Shown here: positions 7,666 through 15,811 of the stretch, piece by piece
Layout: each line of letters opens with the position of its first letter
How positions within the stretch are numbered: the stretch's first letter is position 1
Origin: Liquorilactobacillus oeni DSM 19972
GTDB taxonomy: Bacteria > Bacillota > Bacilli > Lactobacillales > Lactobacillaceae
Direction of reading: 5' to 3'
Length of the DNA stretch: 64,000 nt
NCBI RefSeq assembly: GCF_001436275.1
Contig: NZ_AZEH01000025.1
Location: 1-64,000 of the forward strand
Program-made: the position numbers and the translations under genes
The notes under the pieces: model-generated
Databases searched by the model: none
Seen by the model: the letters and a program-made list of their open reading frames with translations, nothing else
Told to the model about the DNA's origin: nothing

Positions 7666-9008
7666 TTATTTGCCCAATTGTTGTTTCAACTCGCTGACCA
7701 TCCATTTGGGATTCGTGAACTTCGAGCAAAAATTAATCCATTCAGGTCCTGAAACCATAACCTGCAGGTGTAATTGCTCCAACAGCTTTTTGCGACTAAG
7801 CGGACACTTTGGAGAACCTTCAGGAAAAGAAACCTGAACTGATTCAAAATTCCCTGACTTAAGTTTCACCGTAAGCTTTGTTGGGCGTGCAGCTGAATCA
7901 GATGTTTCAAGATCGTTCTTATGACTCACACAAGGCTGCCACTTCACAAAATTTTTTGATACTTTAGGACATTCAAAAAGTTCGTCACTAACATCGCCAC
8001 TTCTAAAAACCTGCCAGATAATGTATTCAATTGAAAACTTGCCTTCCTTGCCTGTCATCGGCAACCGATATCGCAGCGCATGGTCTCCTCCGCTTGGAAA
8101 ATGGACATTTACAGTTTGACAATCTTTTGTTCGAATTCCCCTTTGATAAAGAATTTTAGCTGCATCATAGCCTGACATTGCTGCTGAACAAAAAGGGTGT
8201 TGTTTAAACCACAAACCTGGTTGGCTGATCTCCGCGGGATGCAACCATAACTTACACATTTCTTGGGCTGAAAAATCTATTCCTGCGATCGTTTTAAACC
8301 AGCCGCGCGTATTGCTGAAAGGATCCTCGTTAGCCTTAAATCCGTTTTCAACAAGTACATAAGCGCTAACAGCATCTCGTGCAGCCATCCCAGCATTAAA
8401 TGGTTTACCATCGCTTCCTGCTTGAATCTCAAGCCCGCTTGTTTGAGTTGCAGCTAGTGAAAGCAGACTGCACATTTGTTTTACCGTTACTTTTTTGTAT
8501 ACTCCAACTGCTGCTGCAGCTGCCAAGGTTCCGATCATCCCAGTAGTATGCCATCCTCGCAAAGCAAGTTGCGGATTCAACAATTTACCAAATTTACCAG
8601 CTAACTCGACACCCTGGATAAAGGCCCACAAAAAATCTTTTAATTTATCGTCAGGTGCAGTTATGGAAAATAATGCTGACATAATTACAGCACTAGGATG
8701 GCCGCGAAAGTGTGCTTGAGTATCAAATCAAGAAAATGAGCTGTAAATCCATTTACAAAGGCAGCTCTTTCCGGTGTTAAAGCATCGTTAGATATTATGG
8801 GCAGCCTCTCATTTTGTCTCTTATAAAAACTCAGTAATTGCTGTACCTCTTTCAACTTTTCAGCACGCCGTAACACAGTTAAATAGTTTATTAGTGCATC
8901 CTGCGCATAATTAGTGAACCAACCATTTTCAATTTTGTTCAGTAAAGTTTCTGCAAGCAGACTAGTATTTGTTTCCTGAAAAGAACTATTCAAATCGGTT
9001 TCGATCAT
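7666..9008 (-). pseudogene. MmgE/PrpD family protein (YxeQ-like), frameshifted
   Basis: Two reading frames (8685-9008 and 7666-8682) together make one MmgE/PrpD protein of about 447 residues. The first ends FVNGFTAHFLDLIL and then leaves the family pattern. Adding one base near 8724-8727 restores AHFLDFDTQAHFRGHPSAVI, the typical family motif, and joins the second frame. A single T missing from a GATTTT stretch would explain it. B. subtilis yxeQ is the same family and is part of the yxe operon, which supports the operon assignment. Whether this is a true mutation or an error in the sequence cannot be decided here; the rest of both frames is clean, so the lesion is recent if real. Confidence 0.85.
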
Positions 9009-10074
9009 TTGGTTCCTCCCAAATGCTCAAATCTGGTCCTTTAGGAATGATTCTTTTTAAATCACTGATTGGTGTATGATCTACCTGATAGAAACGCTTC
9101 TTAATTGCATCGAAATCAGTATTGTTTTTAAATGCCGGCAAAGAGTAAAGATCTTTTGCATAATTCCAAAGGTTAGGATAGTCAACTAAACGTTTTTTAT
9201 TTACGTAGTATTTTTGGTAAAAAACTGTGTCAAAGCGGACTAAAGTTACAAATAAACGGATGTCCGAGTCAGTAATCTGATTGCCAAAAAGATATCGTTG
9301 ATTATTCAAACGTTCTTCCAACCAATCCAGCCGGTTAAATACTCGGTCATAATATTTTTCATAATCGGCTTGAGAGCGTGCCAATCCTGCTTCATTAACT
9401 GCAGCATTTATATCCGTATAAAGAATTTTGTTTAGTGCATCAATATCTGCTTGAAGATCTTCTGGATAAACATCTGGTGCTTGAGGAGCCTGGTACTCTT
9501 TCCATGCAATTGCCAGTTCATCAATCAAGGTATTGTAATTATTGTTGATTACCTTGCCAGTTTCAACATCTACAAGTGCTGGTACAGTCGTACGAATCTT
9601 ATATGTCGGATCCGCTTGCAGGTAGCTTTCAGACAAAGCCTTGATATGCAGAACCGGATCTTCATTATTTTCGTCCAGTGTAAAGAACCAATCACCGACA
9701 ACACCCGCTGGACGCAAAGGGTCTACGACCCCTTTTGAAATTACTTCATCCAGCCCCAGAAGATCAATTGCGATTGCAATCCTTGTAGCCCAAGGGCAGT
9801 GCTTAGACCAAATCAAACGGTATTTTCCAGGTTTTACAGCAAGCGTGCCATCCGTAAAAAGCTGATTAAATTGTGGTGCTTGACTTAACTCGTATTTTTT
9901 TCGTTCATTAAAATTGGATTTAACTGGCTGATTATCATAGTTTTTCTGCTTTTGATCAGCCCGAGGGTTGGCTACTCGGCTTTTCGAAAAGTCTATCGGG
10001 CAAGCAGAAAGTTTTTCTGTAACATCAATTTTTGTTAATTCACTAGCTAAAACAGTTTCTTTTATTTTAGTCAT
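8986..10074 (-). CDS. Glutathionyl-hydroquinone reductase-like protein (GST fold)
   Basis: This 362-residue protein of the Xi-class GST/YqjG-ECM4 family has the catalytic CPWA motif (C93-A96 in WSKHCPWATR), followed by a thioredoxin-fold segment (TTVPALVDVETGKVINNN) and an all-helical C-terminal domain (DSDIRLFVTLVRFD). Known members reduce glutathionyl conjugates by thiol exchange at this cysteine. It is the first gene of the yxe-like operon and overlaps the MmgE/PrpD gene by 23 bases. In B. subtilis the operon starts with a monooxygenase, YxeK, that is missing here. This thiol-active enzyme may take a comparable bond-breaking step, which is speculation. The start is supported by GGGGAA upstream. 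Confidence 0.85.
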   Translation of the reverse strand: MTKIKETVLASELTKIDVTEKLSACPIDFSKSRVANPRADQKQKNYDNQPVKSNFNERKKYELSQAPQFNQLFTDGTLAVKPGKYRLIWSKHCPWATRIAIAIDLLGLDEVISKGVVDPLRPAGVVGDWFFTLDENNEDPVLHIKALSESYLQADPTYKIRTTVPALVDVETGKVINNNYNTLIDELAIAWKEYQAPQAPDVYPEDLQADIDALNKILYTDINAAVNEAGLARSQADYEKYYDRVFNRLDWLEERLNNQRYLFGNQITDSDIRLFVTLVRFDTVFYQKYYVNKKRLVDYPNLWNYAKDLYSLPAFKNNTDFDAIKKRFYQVDHTPISDLKRIIPKGPDLSIWEEPNDRNRFE

Positions 10075-10204
10075 TGTTTATTCCCCGCATTCATAAATGT
10101 AAAGTGGTTTAACGTTCACAACATTTCACGACAAGTAAAGTAATATTTACATATCGCTTTTAAATAGTGTTGATAAAAAAGTGTGTACCGCTAAAAATTA
10201 TTAT

Positions 10205-10285
10205 CTACATTCGGGTACTTCTCCGTCCGGCTCCCCGCCATAGTGCCAGCCATTTATTGACTTTATGCTGTCTTAATCTGCACAT
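10205..10285 (-). CDS. Possible leader peptide, 26 aa, between T-box and first gene
   Basis: A 26-codon frame begins MCRLRQHKVNKW and has a near-perfect GGAGGAG ribosome binding site six bases before its ATG. It is strongly basic (many Arg) with a Cys at position 2 and Trp at 12 and 16. It lies after the proximal T-box terminator and about 130 bases before the GST-like gene. GGCT/AGCC arms within it could form a weak hairpin, but no T-run follows. It may be a second regulatory layer or a small protein; the strong ribosome binding site is the main argument that it is translated. Confidence 0.4.
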   Translation of the reverse strand: MCRLRQHKVNKWLALWRGAGRRSTRM

Positions 10286-10303
10286 CTTCAATCTCCTCCA
10301 AAT

Positions 10304-10572
10304 AAAAAACCCCGCAGTCGTTTTAGACTACGAGGCGATTTCATCGCGGTACCACTCGTCATTCAAATACTGAGTTCCCTCAATATTTCTTATTGGATCT
10401 TTCAGCTTCAAGCTTATTATCTCTGCACTTTAACGGGCACTGCCGCCAACTGCTTATTTTTCAACTCACAGCTGGAAAACCTCAGAAAAGACCATCTTCA
10501 AGTGTATTTCATTGGCTAATCTCAGCTAGTAAGCCTCTCTGTTTATGAAAAAAACACTTTACTCATCTTTTG
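10304..10572 (-). ncRNA. T-box leader, proximal copy
   Basis: On the minus strand the T-box core GAGTGGTACCGCG is at 10357-10345. It is followed by a terminator pairing CCTCGTAGTC (10335-10326) with GACTGCGGGG (10319-10310) and six T. Upstream there is an AGTA element near 10564 and a Stem I with AAGTGT pairing to ACACTT (10506-10501). These leaders bind uncharged tRNA to switch from termination to read-through. The specifier triplet is not certain: GAAATACACTT at about 10510-10500 holds the candidate positions. It controls the yxe-like operon starting at 10074. Confidence 0.85.
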
Positions 10573-10605
10573 ATAAATATTTTTCAATACAATAATTTAA
10601 TGCCG

Positions 10606-10690
10606 TTTAGTTTGGGACTGGATTAAAACTTATGTTTTGGCCCAGCTTCTTTATATTCAGTTTCAATAGTCAGCCCTTTTCGTTTATATA
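10606..10690. repeat. Dispersed intergenic repeat, copy 3 (partial)
   Basis: The text GTTTCAATAGTCAGCCCTTT (10660-10679) and the preceding GGATTAAAACTTATGTTTTG recur in altered form near 21800-21900 and 31320-31420. This copy sits between the two T-box leaders and might have arrived together with a duplication of the leader. Confidence 0.5.
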
Positions 10691-10698
10691 TGACAAAC

Positions 10699-10955
10699 AA
10701 AAAGCCCCTTACAAACTATTACAGCTTGTAAGGGACGAAAAAAATCGCGGTACCACCCTTAATTCGTGTCAACCAAACAAGTTGACACCTCAACAGTACA
10801 TCTTAATACTTGGGAAATTAACGGTTCCTACCGAACACTCAGCTTCCACCGAATGATTCTTTTTCAAAGTTCATCTTCGCTCTTACATTCAATATCCATT
10901 TTCAGCTTTCCTGGATTCTCTACAAAAAAACGTAAAAACTACTCTTCTTTTCATA
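10699..10955 (-). ncRNA. T-box leader, distal copy
   Basis: The canonical core AGGGTGGTACCGCG is at 10759-10746 on the minus strand. A terminator pairs CCCTTACAA (10734-10726) with TTGTAAGGG (10714-10706), followed by five T. An AGTA element is near 10943-10939 and a Stem I carries AGAGAATCC and GGAT. After a conserved GAA, the triplet TGT (10887-10885, followed by A) is my best specifier candidate, which would mean tRNA-Cys; this is tentative. The arrangement places two T-boxes in series between one promoter and the operon. Confidence 0.88.
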
Positions 10956-10989
10956 AGATGATTAATATTTGATTAATAATGTTAAGTGA

Positions 10990-11018
10990 ATTCTAATCTG
11001 ATTTCATGACCTTGTCAA
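10990..11018 (-). promoter_or_regulatory. Promoter of the T-box controlled operon
   Basis: On the minus strand TTGACA (11018-11013) is followed after exactly 17 bases by TAGAAT (10995-10990), a near-consensus sigma-A promoter about 40 bases before the distal T-box. It is the likely single start for both T-boxes and the operon. Confidence 0.75.
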
Positions 11019-11432
11019 CAGTTTTTTGAAATAATTTCAAGACAATTAATATCATCAAAAGATGCCTAGAAAGAAAAATATTTGCGTTAAATAAAAACAC
11101 TACATATGCACAACCACCCTTAACCAAGACATTCAGCAAATTTCACTTTTTAATACGCACACTGCTTAACAGATTTCAAAAATTTTTAGTAGTTCAATTC
11201 AAAAAAATATACCGCTAAAGTTGTTTCAAACACTGTTATTAAAAACTTTAATTGTAAAACCAACTTCATATAGTTAAAAAATCATAAGCACAAACTATAG
11301 TAAAATTAAGTTCACTCAATTCAATTCTTTGCTAACCAAGAACTCTCCTTCAACCCCTATCCTATAATTGGTATATGTGTTAAATTATTGCACATAGAAA
11401 AAAATTCTTTTAAAAAAGAGGTTATTAAGCTA
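11019..11432. other. Divergent intergenic region
   Basis: AT-rich spacer between the T-box operon promoter and the aspartase-like gene. I saw no T-box core, no leader peptide and no clear terminator for the rightward gene; its promoter is not obvious. Confidence 0.4.
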
Positions 11433-12857
11433 ATGCGAGTTGAAAAAGATTCAATTGGTACAGTAAATATTCCAGATGAAGCTTACTATGGAATTCATTC
11501 TAAAAGAGCACAATTAAATTTTCCTATCACAGATGAAAAAGTCCATCCGTTACTGCTGAAAAGTTTACTCTTAGTAAAAATAGCCTGTGCACAGGCTAAC
11601 TATGGAGCAGATAATCTTTCCTATAAAAAGTATCAGGCAATCACTACTGCCGCAAAACAAGTCTATGCTAATTTTACTGATTACCAAGCTGAATTTATTG
11701 TACCTGCAATCCAGGGCGGAGCAGGTACCAGTACCAACATGAATGTTAACGAAGTTGTTGCTAATCGTGCTTTGGAATTAATGGGTCATGCTAAGGGTGA
11801 TTACCATTTCTTACACCCTAATGATGATGTCAACCGTGGTCAATCAACCAATGACGTTTATCCAACCGGTGCCCACCTAGCATTACTGAAACTCAATCAA
11901 ACATTAATTACAGAGATAGATCAACTTGTTACTCTTCTCAGCAATCTTGCTGTAAAACATCAAAAAACTCTTAAGTTAGGAAGAACTCAGCTGGAAGATG
12001 CTGTTCCAACTACCTATGGTGCTGCTTTCAGTGCATACAAAAATCTTTTTAGCCGTGCTTTGCAACGTATCAAACAAGCAAATGAAGCTTTGTTTGCGAT
12101 TCCGCTTGGAGGAACTGCGATTGGCACGGGACTTACCGCTGTGCCTCAATATATTACAAAAGTAGTTCCTTTTTTAGCTAAACTAACGGGATTAGACTTA
12201 AAACAAGCTGATAATTTACCGGATGCAGTACAAAACACTGACTGTTTTTTAATGACAGCAGATGCATATAAAAATCTTGCAGTTGGTCTTTCAAAAATGT
12301 CTAATGACTTGAGATTGCTTGGGAGCGGTCCACGAGCTGGTCTTGGAGAACTGGCTTTGCCTAAAGTGCAAGCTGGTTCTTCAATTATGCCGGGTAAAAT
12401 CAATCCCGTAATTCCTGAAGTTATCAATCAAATTGCTTTTCAAGTCATTGGTTACAACAGCACCATCACTATGTGCAGTGAAGCCGGTCAATTAGAACTA
12501 AATGCTTTTGAGCCAGTAATGTTCCACGATCTCTTTGATGCCGCGCAATTACTGCAAAAAGGAATCAGGACTCTCAGCGACAGGTGCCTCAAAGATCTTA
12601 AAGTCAATACAAAGCGCTGTGTACAATTAACTGAAAGTTCAGCAGAGATTGCCACAATCTTAGCTCCCAAATTAGGTTATGTACGTGCAACTTCACTTGT
12701 CAAAACCGCTCTTGAACAAAATACTTCCATCCGGGCACTTCTAAAAGAACAGCTCAAGTTATCGCCAGCTGAAATCGAAAAATTACTTGCTCCTCAAACT
12801 TTGTTAGGCAGTTTAAATAATATTAAAAAAGTACAGCCCACAAGTTCTGCTCTTTAA
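11433..12857 (+). CDS. Aspartase/fumarase superfamily lyase (aspartate ammonia-lyase or S-succino lyase)
   Basis: This 474-residue protein, taking the ATG at 11433 after AAGAGG (a TTG at 11388 would add 15 residues without a ribosome site), has all superfamily blocks: GAGTSTNMNVNEV, GQSTNDVYPT (136-145), LGRTQLEDAVPTTYG, and the catalytic signature loop GSSIMPGKINP (315-325). Its sequence is most like aspartate ammonia-lyase, which makes fumarate and ammonia from aspartate. It stands divergently beside a yxe-like operon for S-modified cysteine. As I recall, a lyase of this superfamily that cleaves S-(2-succino)cysteine into fumarate and the thiol has been described in a related lactic acid bacterium. 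That function is therefore a reasonable alternative, unproven here. A strong terminator follows. Confidence 0.85.
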   Translation: MRVEKDSIGTVNIPDEAYYGIHSKRAQLNFPITDEKVHPLLLKSLLLVKIACAQANYGADNLSYKKYQAITTAAKQVYANFTDYQAEFIVPAIQGGAGTSTNMNVNEVVANRALELMGHAKGDYHFLHPNDDVNRGQSTNDVYPTGAHLALLKLNQTLITEIDQLVTLLSNLAVKHQKTLKLGRTQLEDAVPTTYGAAFSAYKNLFSRALQRIKQANEALFAIPLGGTAIGTGLTAVPQYITKVVPFLAKLTGLDLKQADNLPDAVQNTDCFLMTADAYKNLAVGLSKMSNDLRLLGSGPRAGLGELALPKVQAGSSIMPGKINPVIPEVINQIAFQVIGYNSTITMCSEAGQLELNAFEPVMFHDLFDAAQLLQKGIRTLSDRCLKDLKVNTKRCVQLTESSAEIATILAPKLGYVRATSLVKTALEQNTSIRALLKEQLKLSPAEIEKLLAPQTLLGSLNNIKKVQPTSSAL

Positions 12858-12964
12858 TTAGTTGTTGGCTTATTTGTTTTTTCAATTAAATCTTGCACTT
12901 GAAAAGATGCAATATTATTGAACATTGAAAAGCATGCTACTTTAAAAAGATATCATCTCAAAAT

Positions 12965-13007
12965 GAGCTATATCCCAACTAACTTTAAGGGATATAGCTC
13001 GGTTTTT
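12965..13007 (+). terminator. Rho-independent terminator after the lyase gene
   Basis: Perfect 12-base arms GAGCTATATCCC (12965-12976) and GGGATATAGCTC (12989-13000) with a 12-base loop are followed by GG and five T. Confidence 0.9.
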
Positions 13008-13035
13008 AAAAACATATTGGTAGCTTGTTACTAAG

Positions 13036-13077
13036 AAATCTTTGCAGCAAAAAAATCTTTGCAGCAAAAAAATCTTT
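13036..13077. repeat. Short tandem repeat
   Basis: The 17-base unit AAATCTTTGCAGCAAAA occurs twice in tandem and then partly a third time (AAATCTTT). It is intergenic; no function is evident. Confidence 0.7.
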
Positions 13078-13168
13078 CGCTATACCCTGTTTCTTAATTA
13101 TAGCCATTAAGTTTTTATCCTTGGGAGACTTGCTACTCTATTGCTAAAATCAACCAGTTTGCTCAAAT

Positions 13169-14330
13169 TCATTTTTTATCAATCAATAATCTTGCTGGCA
13201 AAACAAGCAGTAGCAGTGTCATTAAAACCATGCAGCCTAACCCAATCCAAAATCCTGAACTAATTGCCGAACTCAAAAGACCAGCTAATGACCTAAAAAT
13301 TGGTTTAAGTATCTGCCGAATTTCCAAGGGGAGCTTTAATAAAATCTTTGCTAAAAATCCAGAATTTAAATAATAGTTTCATGTTTAAGAACACCTATCA
13401 TTGATGAAGGTGTTTGCTGCCATTTAAAATTATTCAACCAATTTTGAAGATGATTAGTCACAATTGTCATGGCAATTGTTGGTAAGGCCGTCATCCCAAT
13501 TGTTTTAAAAAATTGAGCAGCTCCTGTAACTGCCCCGATTTAATCTTGTTTAAAGTTACTTTGAGCTAAGGATGAAAATGTTGGAATGCAAGCTCCCATT
13601 TCAATGCCGACAACCATTAAGCCCAATAAGATTATCGAACTGTTAGTTGAAATCGTTAACTTGGTTAATGGATAATTGCCAGCAATGCTTAACAAGCCAC
13701 CTAAAATGGTAATTACCTTATATCGTTTAGTTTTTTCAACTACAATTCACTAACATTGAAATTATCATTGCAATCATCATAGGTGTTAAGAAACTGCTTG
13801 CAGGTTGCGATGAATGATGGTGAACTGTTCTTAAATATAACGGAACAAACGTTAAAATGACTGCTAACACGCCATTCGCCAAAACTTGGGCCGAAAACAC
13901 TCGTAACAATTCCCATAGAACCAAGAATTCCTATATATTTAGTCTGCTTAGTTGGTGAAAACAATAGTCCAACCGCAGCCAATGAATTAGAAATTAACAC
14001 ACCACCGCCAATTTCTTAAATTGCTCTACCGCTAATCAATACCCAAATGTTGGAGGCAGCTGCAGCTAACAATGAACCAATCAGAAATGTAAAAATTCCA
14101 AATAAATAAATTTTTTTAAAACCATAAATATCTGATAATTTACCCAGTAATGGAATCGCAATCGCCATTGTTAAGAAATAAATTGTAATTGACCAAGTAT
14201 AATACTATTCTCCTTGAAGAGCTGAAATAATCTTAGGCATGGCAGTCGAAACAACCAATAAGTCCAAACTTGATGCCAAGATTGCTAGACTTAGTCCGAA
14301 TAGAATGCTAAAACGCTGTTTTGGTTTCAT
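13169..14330 (-). pseudogene. MFS drug efflux transporter (DHA2-like), decayed
   Basis: The minus strand begins MKPKQRFSILFGLSLAILAS, then SLDLLVVSTAMPKIISAL, the typical start of an EmrB/QacA-type 14-TM exporter, but a TAG follows within 45 codons. Later pieces (YTWSITIYFLTMAIAIPLLG, KLSDIYGFKKIYLFG, AAAASNIWVLISGRAI then stop, EIGGGVLISNSLA) are separated by stops and shifts. The coding region ends near 13169 with LVLPARLLIDKK. With about 390 codons left of the usual 450-500, it has also lost internal sequence. It is paired with a decayed TetR gene and flanked by an intact TetR-type operator, so it once was a regulated drug efflux unit. Confidence 0.88.
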
Positions 14331-14352
14331 TGAGAAGCTCCTTTGACTTGTT

Positions 14353-14370
14353 AAACCGACCAGTTGGTTT
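14353..14370. promoter_or_regulatory. TetR-type operator, upstream of the MFS pseudogene
   Basis: AAACCGACCAGTTGGTTT is a near-perfect inverted repeat. The same motif, inverted, occurs at 15000-15017, so a single regulator probably bound both. Confidence 0.75.
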
Positions 14371-14407
14371 AATTTTTGCAAAATAAAAATAAATTCTAAA
14401 AAAATAT

Positions 14408-14985
14408 CTATTTATCACTTTTGCTAATTATAAAAGTAAAATGTCGTTTCAATATTTGATCAGCTGTTGGCAAACCAATACTTTCTGAAGCATAACTAAT
14501 CATTACTCCTTCAACCAGATCCATAATCACTTGAGCTAACTCAGACATTTGACCAGCAAGATCAAATCTTACTAATTGCTTAATGATAGCTGAAAGAATT
14601 TGCTTTTCTGATTTTTAACGTAAAATTTTTACACTCTCTAGTCTCTGAGTTGCTTCTGTGATAAAAATCAGAAGGTTTATAATTTCTTCCCGTTTTTCTG
14701 CAGACTTAATCAGCTTGAGCAAATAATTTCAATAAGCCTCTAAAAAGGCCCCCATCGAAGAAACAGTTTGGCAAAAAAGCCTTGAGTCCCAATCTGATAT
14801 GCTCACGACAAATAATCTTGAACTGTCTGTTCATATAAATCATCTTTGGATTTAAAATAATGGTAAATAGCTCCCTTGGACATCCCTGACTCTGCTACAA
14901 TTTAATTCATCGAAATACCATTATAACCATGCTTGATAAAAGCAGTTAATGCAACTTCAAGAATCTTTTTACGACTATTTTGCAT
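14408..14985 (-). pseudogene. TetR/AcrR family regulator, decayed
   Basis: The frame starts MQNSRKKILEVALTAFIKHG with YNGISMN, then a TAA, then IVAESGMSKGAIYHYFKSKD, which is the classical TetR DNA-binding helix-turn-helix. Further stops follow (after QTVQDYLS), and the frame ends near 14408. The length of about 192 codons is normal for TetR, so decay is by point mutation. It would have repressed itself and the adjacent MFS gene through the two matching operators. As the recognition helix is interrupted upstream, the protein cannot be made intact. Confidence 0.88.
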
Positions 14986-14999
14986 ATCAATCTCCTTAT

Positions 15000-15017
15000 A
15001 AACCAACTGGTCGGTTC
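15000..15017. promoter_or_regulatory. TetR-type operator, upstream of the tetR pseudogene
   Basis: AAACCAACTGGTCGGTTC is the reverse-complement form of the site at 14353-14370. It lies 15 bases before the dead regulator's start codon. Confidence 0.75.
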
Positions 15018-15139
15018 TTGATAGTTATAATCGCATAAATAAAATTTTCGATACCAGAAAAATCACAACTTCTAAATACCTTGTGAATTTTCAAAAGTAA
15101 AAGTTTCAGCATAATTAAAAAACCCTGCTTCTGGAATAT

Positions 15140-15174
15140 AAAAACGCCCTAAAGAACTTAATCTTTAAAGGACG
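15140..15174 (-). terminator. Terminator after the GNAT gene
   Basis: On the minus strand CGTCCTTTAAAGA pairs, with a two-base bulge, with TCTTTAGGGCG across a short loop and is followed by a T-run. It lies 38 bases downstream of the acetyltransferase stop. Confidence 0.6.
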
Positions 15175-15211
15175 TAAATTTTACTATGCTTTTCTAATTT
15201 ATCAATACTCA

Positions 15212-15766
15212 TTATTTTTTTAAATATGATAACGGTTTGTTAACCTCAACTTTAGTTCCATAGTACTTATCTTTAAGGGGTGCCTGAATAGACTTCTTCA
15301 TCGTATACCAGATCTCAGCAGCATGCTGCGAAGAAGAAATTCCAGTATTACAATAACCATTGTGTTCATAAAAACGGATCCGTGATTGCAAGCAGGTTAA
15401 CACTATACTTTTGCGACCTTTTGTCCGGGCTGTTTCTTCCAATGCCGCCAGAAGATGACTGCCGATATGCTTTCTTCGCCATTGAGGGGCAACTGCAATT
15501 GTTAGGATCATCTGATTACCGCCGAATGGCAAATTGTCAACTGCCCGTTCATACATCCAGTCTGAAAGCTCGCTTTCTTGCACTGCAGGTCCGCAGACAA
15601 AACCGATTGCAGCGCTATTTTCACGTGCTACTAAAAATGTTCCCGCAAAATGAGCAATTCTGTCCAAATACTGAATACGAGTACCCGCCTCAGCGGCAGA
15701 AAAACCAGCTTGTTCAATTGCGATAATTTGGTCTATGTCTTTAGGGGTAACTGTAGTGATCTCCAT
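15212..15766 (-). CDS. GNAT family N-acetyltransferase
   Basis: This 184-residue GNAT enzyme has motif A as LTIAVAPQWRRKHIGSHLL (about 95-113), with the acetyl-CoA loop RRKHIG, followed by RKSIVLTCLQSRIRFYEHNGY, which matches motif B. The C terminus carries a 30-residue tail beyond the fold. Such proteins acetylate small amines or protein N termini; the substrate cannot be told from sequence. It lies 45 bases downstream of the amidotransferase-like gene on the same strand, so the two may be co-transcribed, and ends at a hairpin terminator. Confidence 0.8.
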   Translation of the reverse strand: MEITTVTPKDIDQIIAIEQAGFSAAEAGTRIQYLDRIAHFAGTFLVARENSAAIGFVCGPAVQESELSDWMYERAVDNLPFGGNQMILTIAVAPQWRRKHIGSHLLAALEETARTKGRKSIVLTCLQSRIRFYEHNGYCNTGISSSQHAAEIWYTMKKSIQAPLKDKYYGTKVEVNKPLSYLKK

Positions 15767-15811
15767 TATCGTCTATCTTCTCTTTTCTGACTAATTAAGA
15801 GCAAAAAATTA

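Noticed and set aside
13036-13077. CRISPR-like tandem repeat
   Set aside because: The 17-base units are directly adjacent without spacers, and there are no cas genes.
15382-15726. 114-codon plus-strand frame
   Set aside because: It lies entirely antisense to the GNAT gene and shows no protein-family features.
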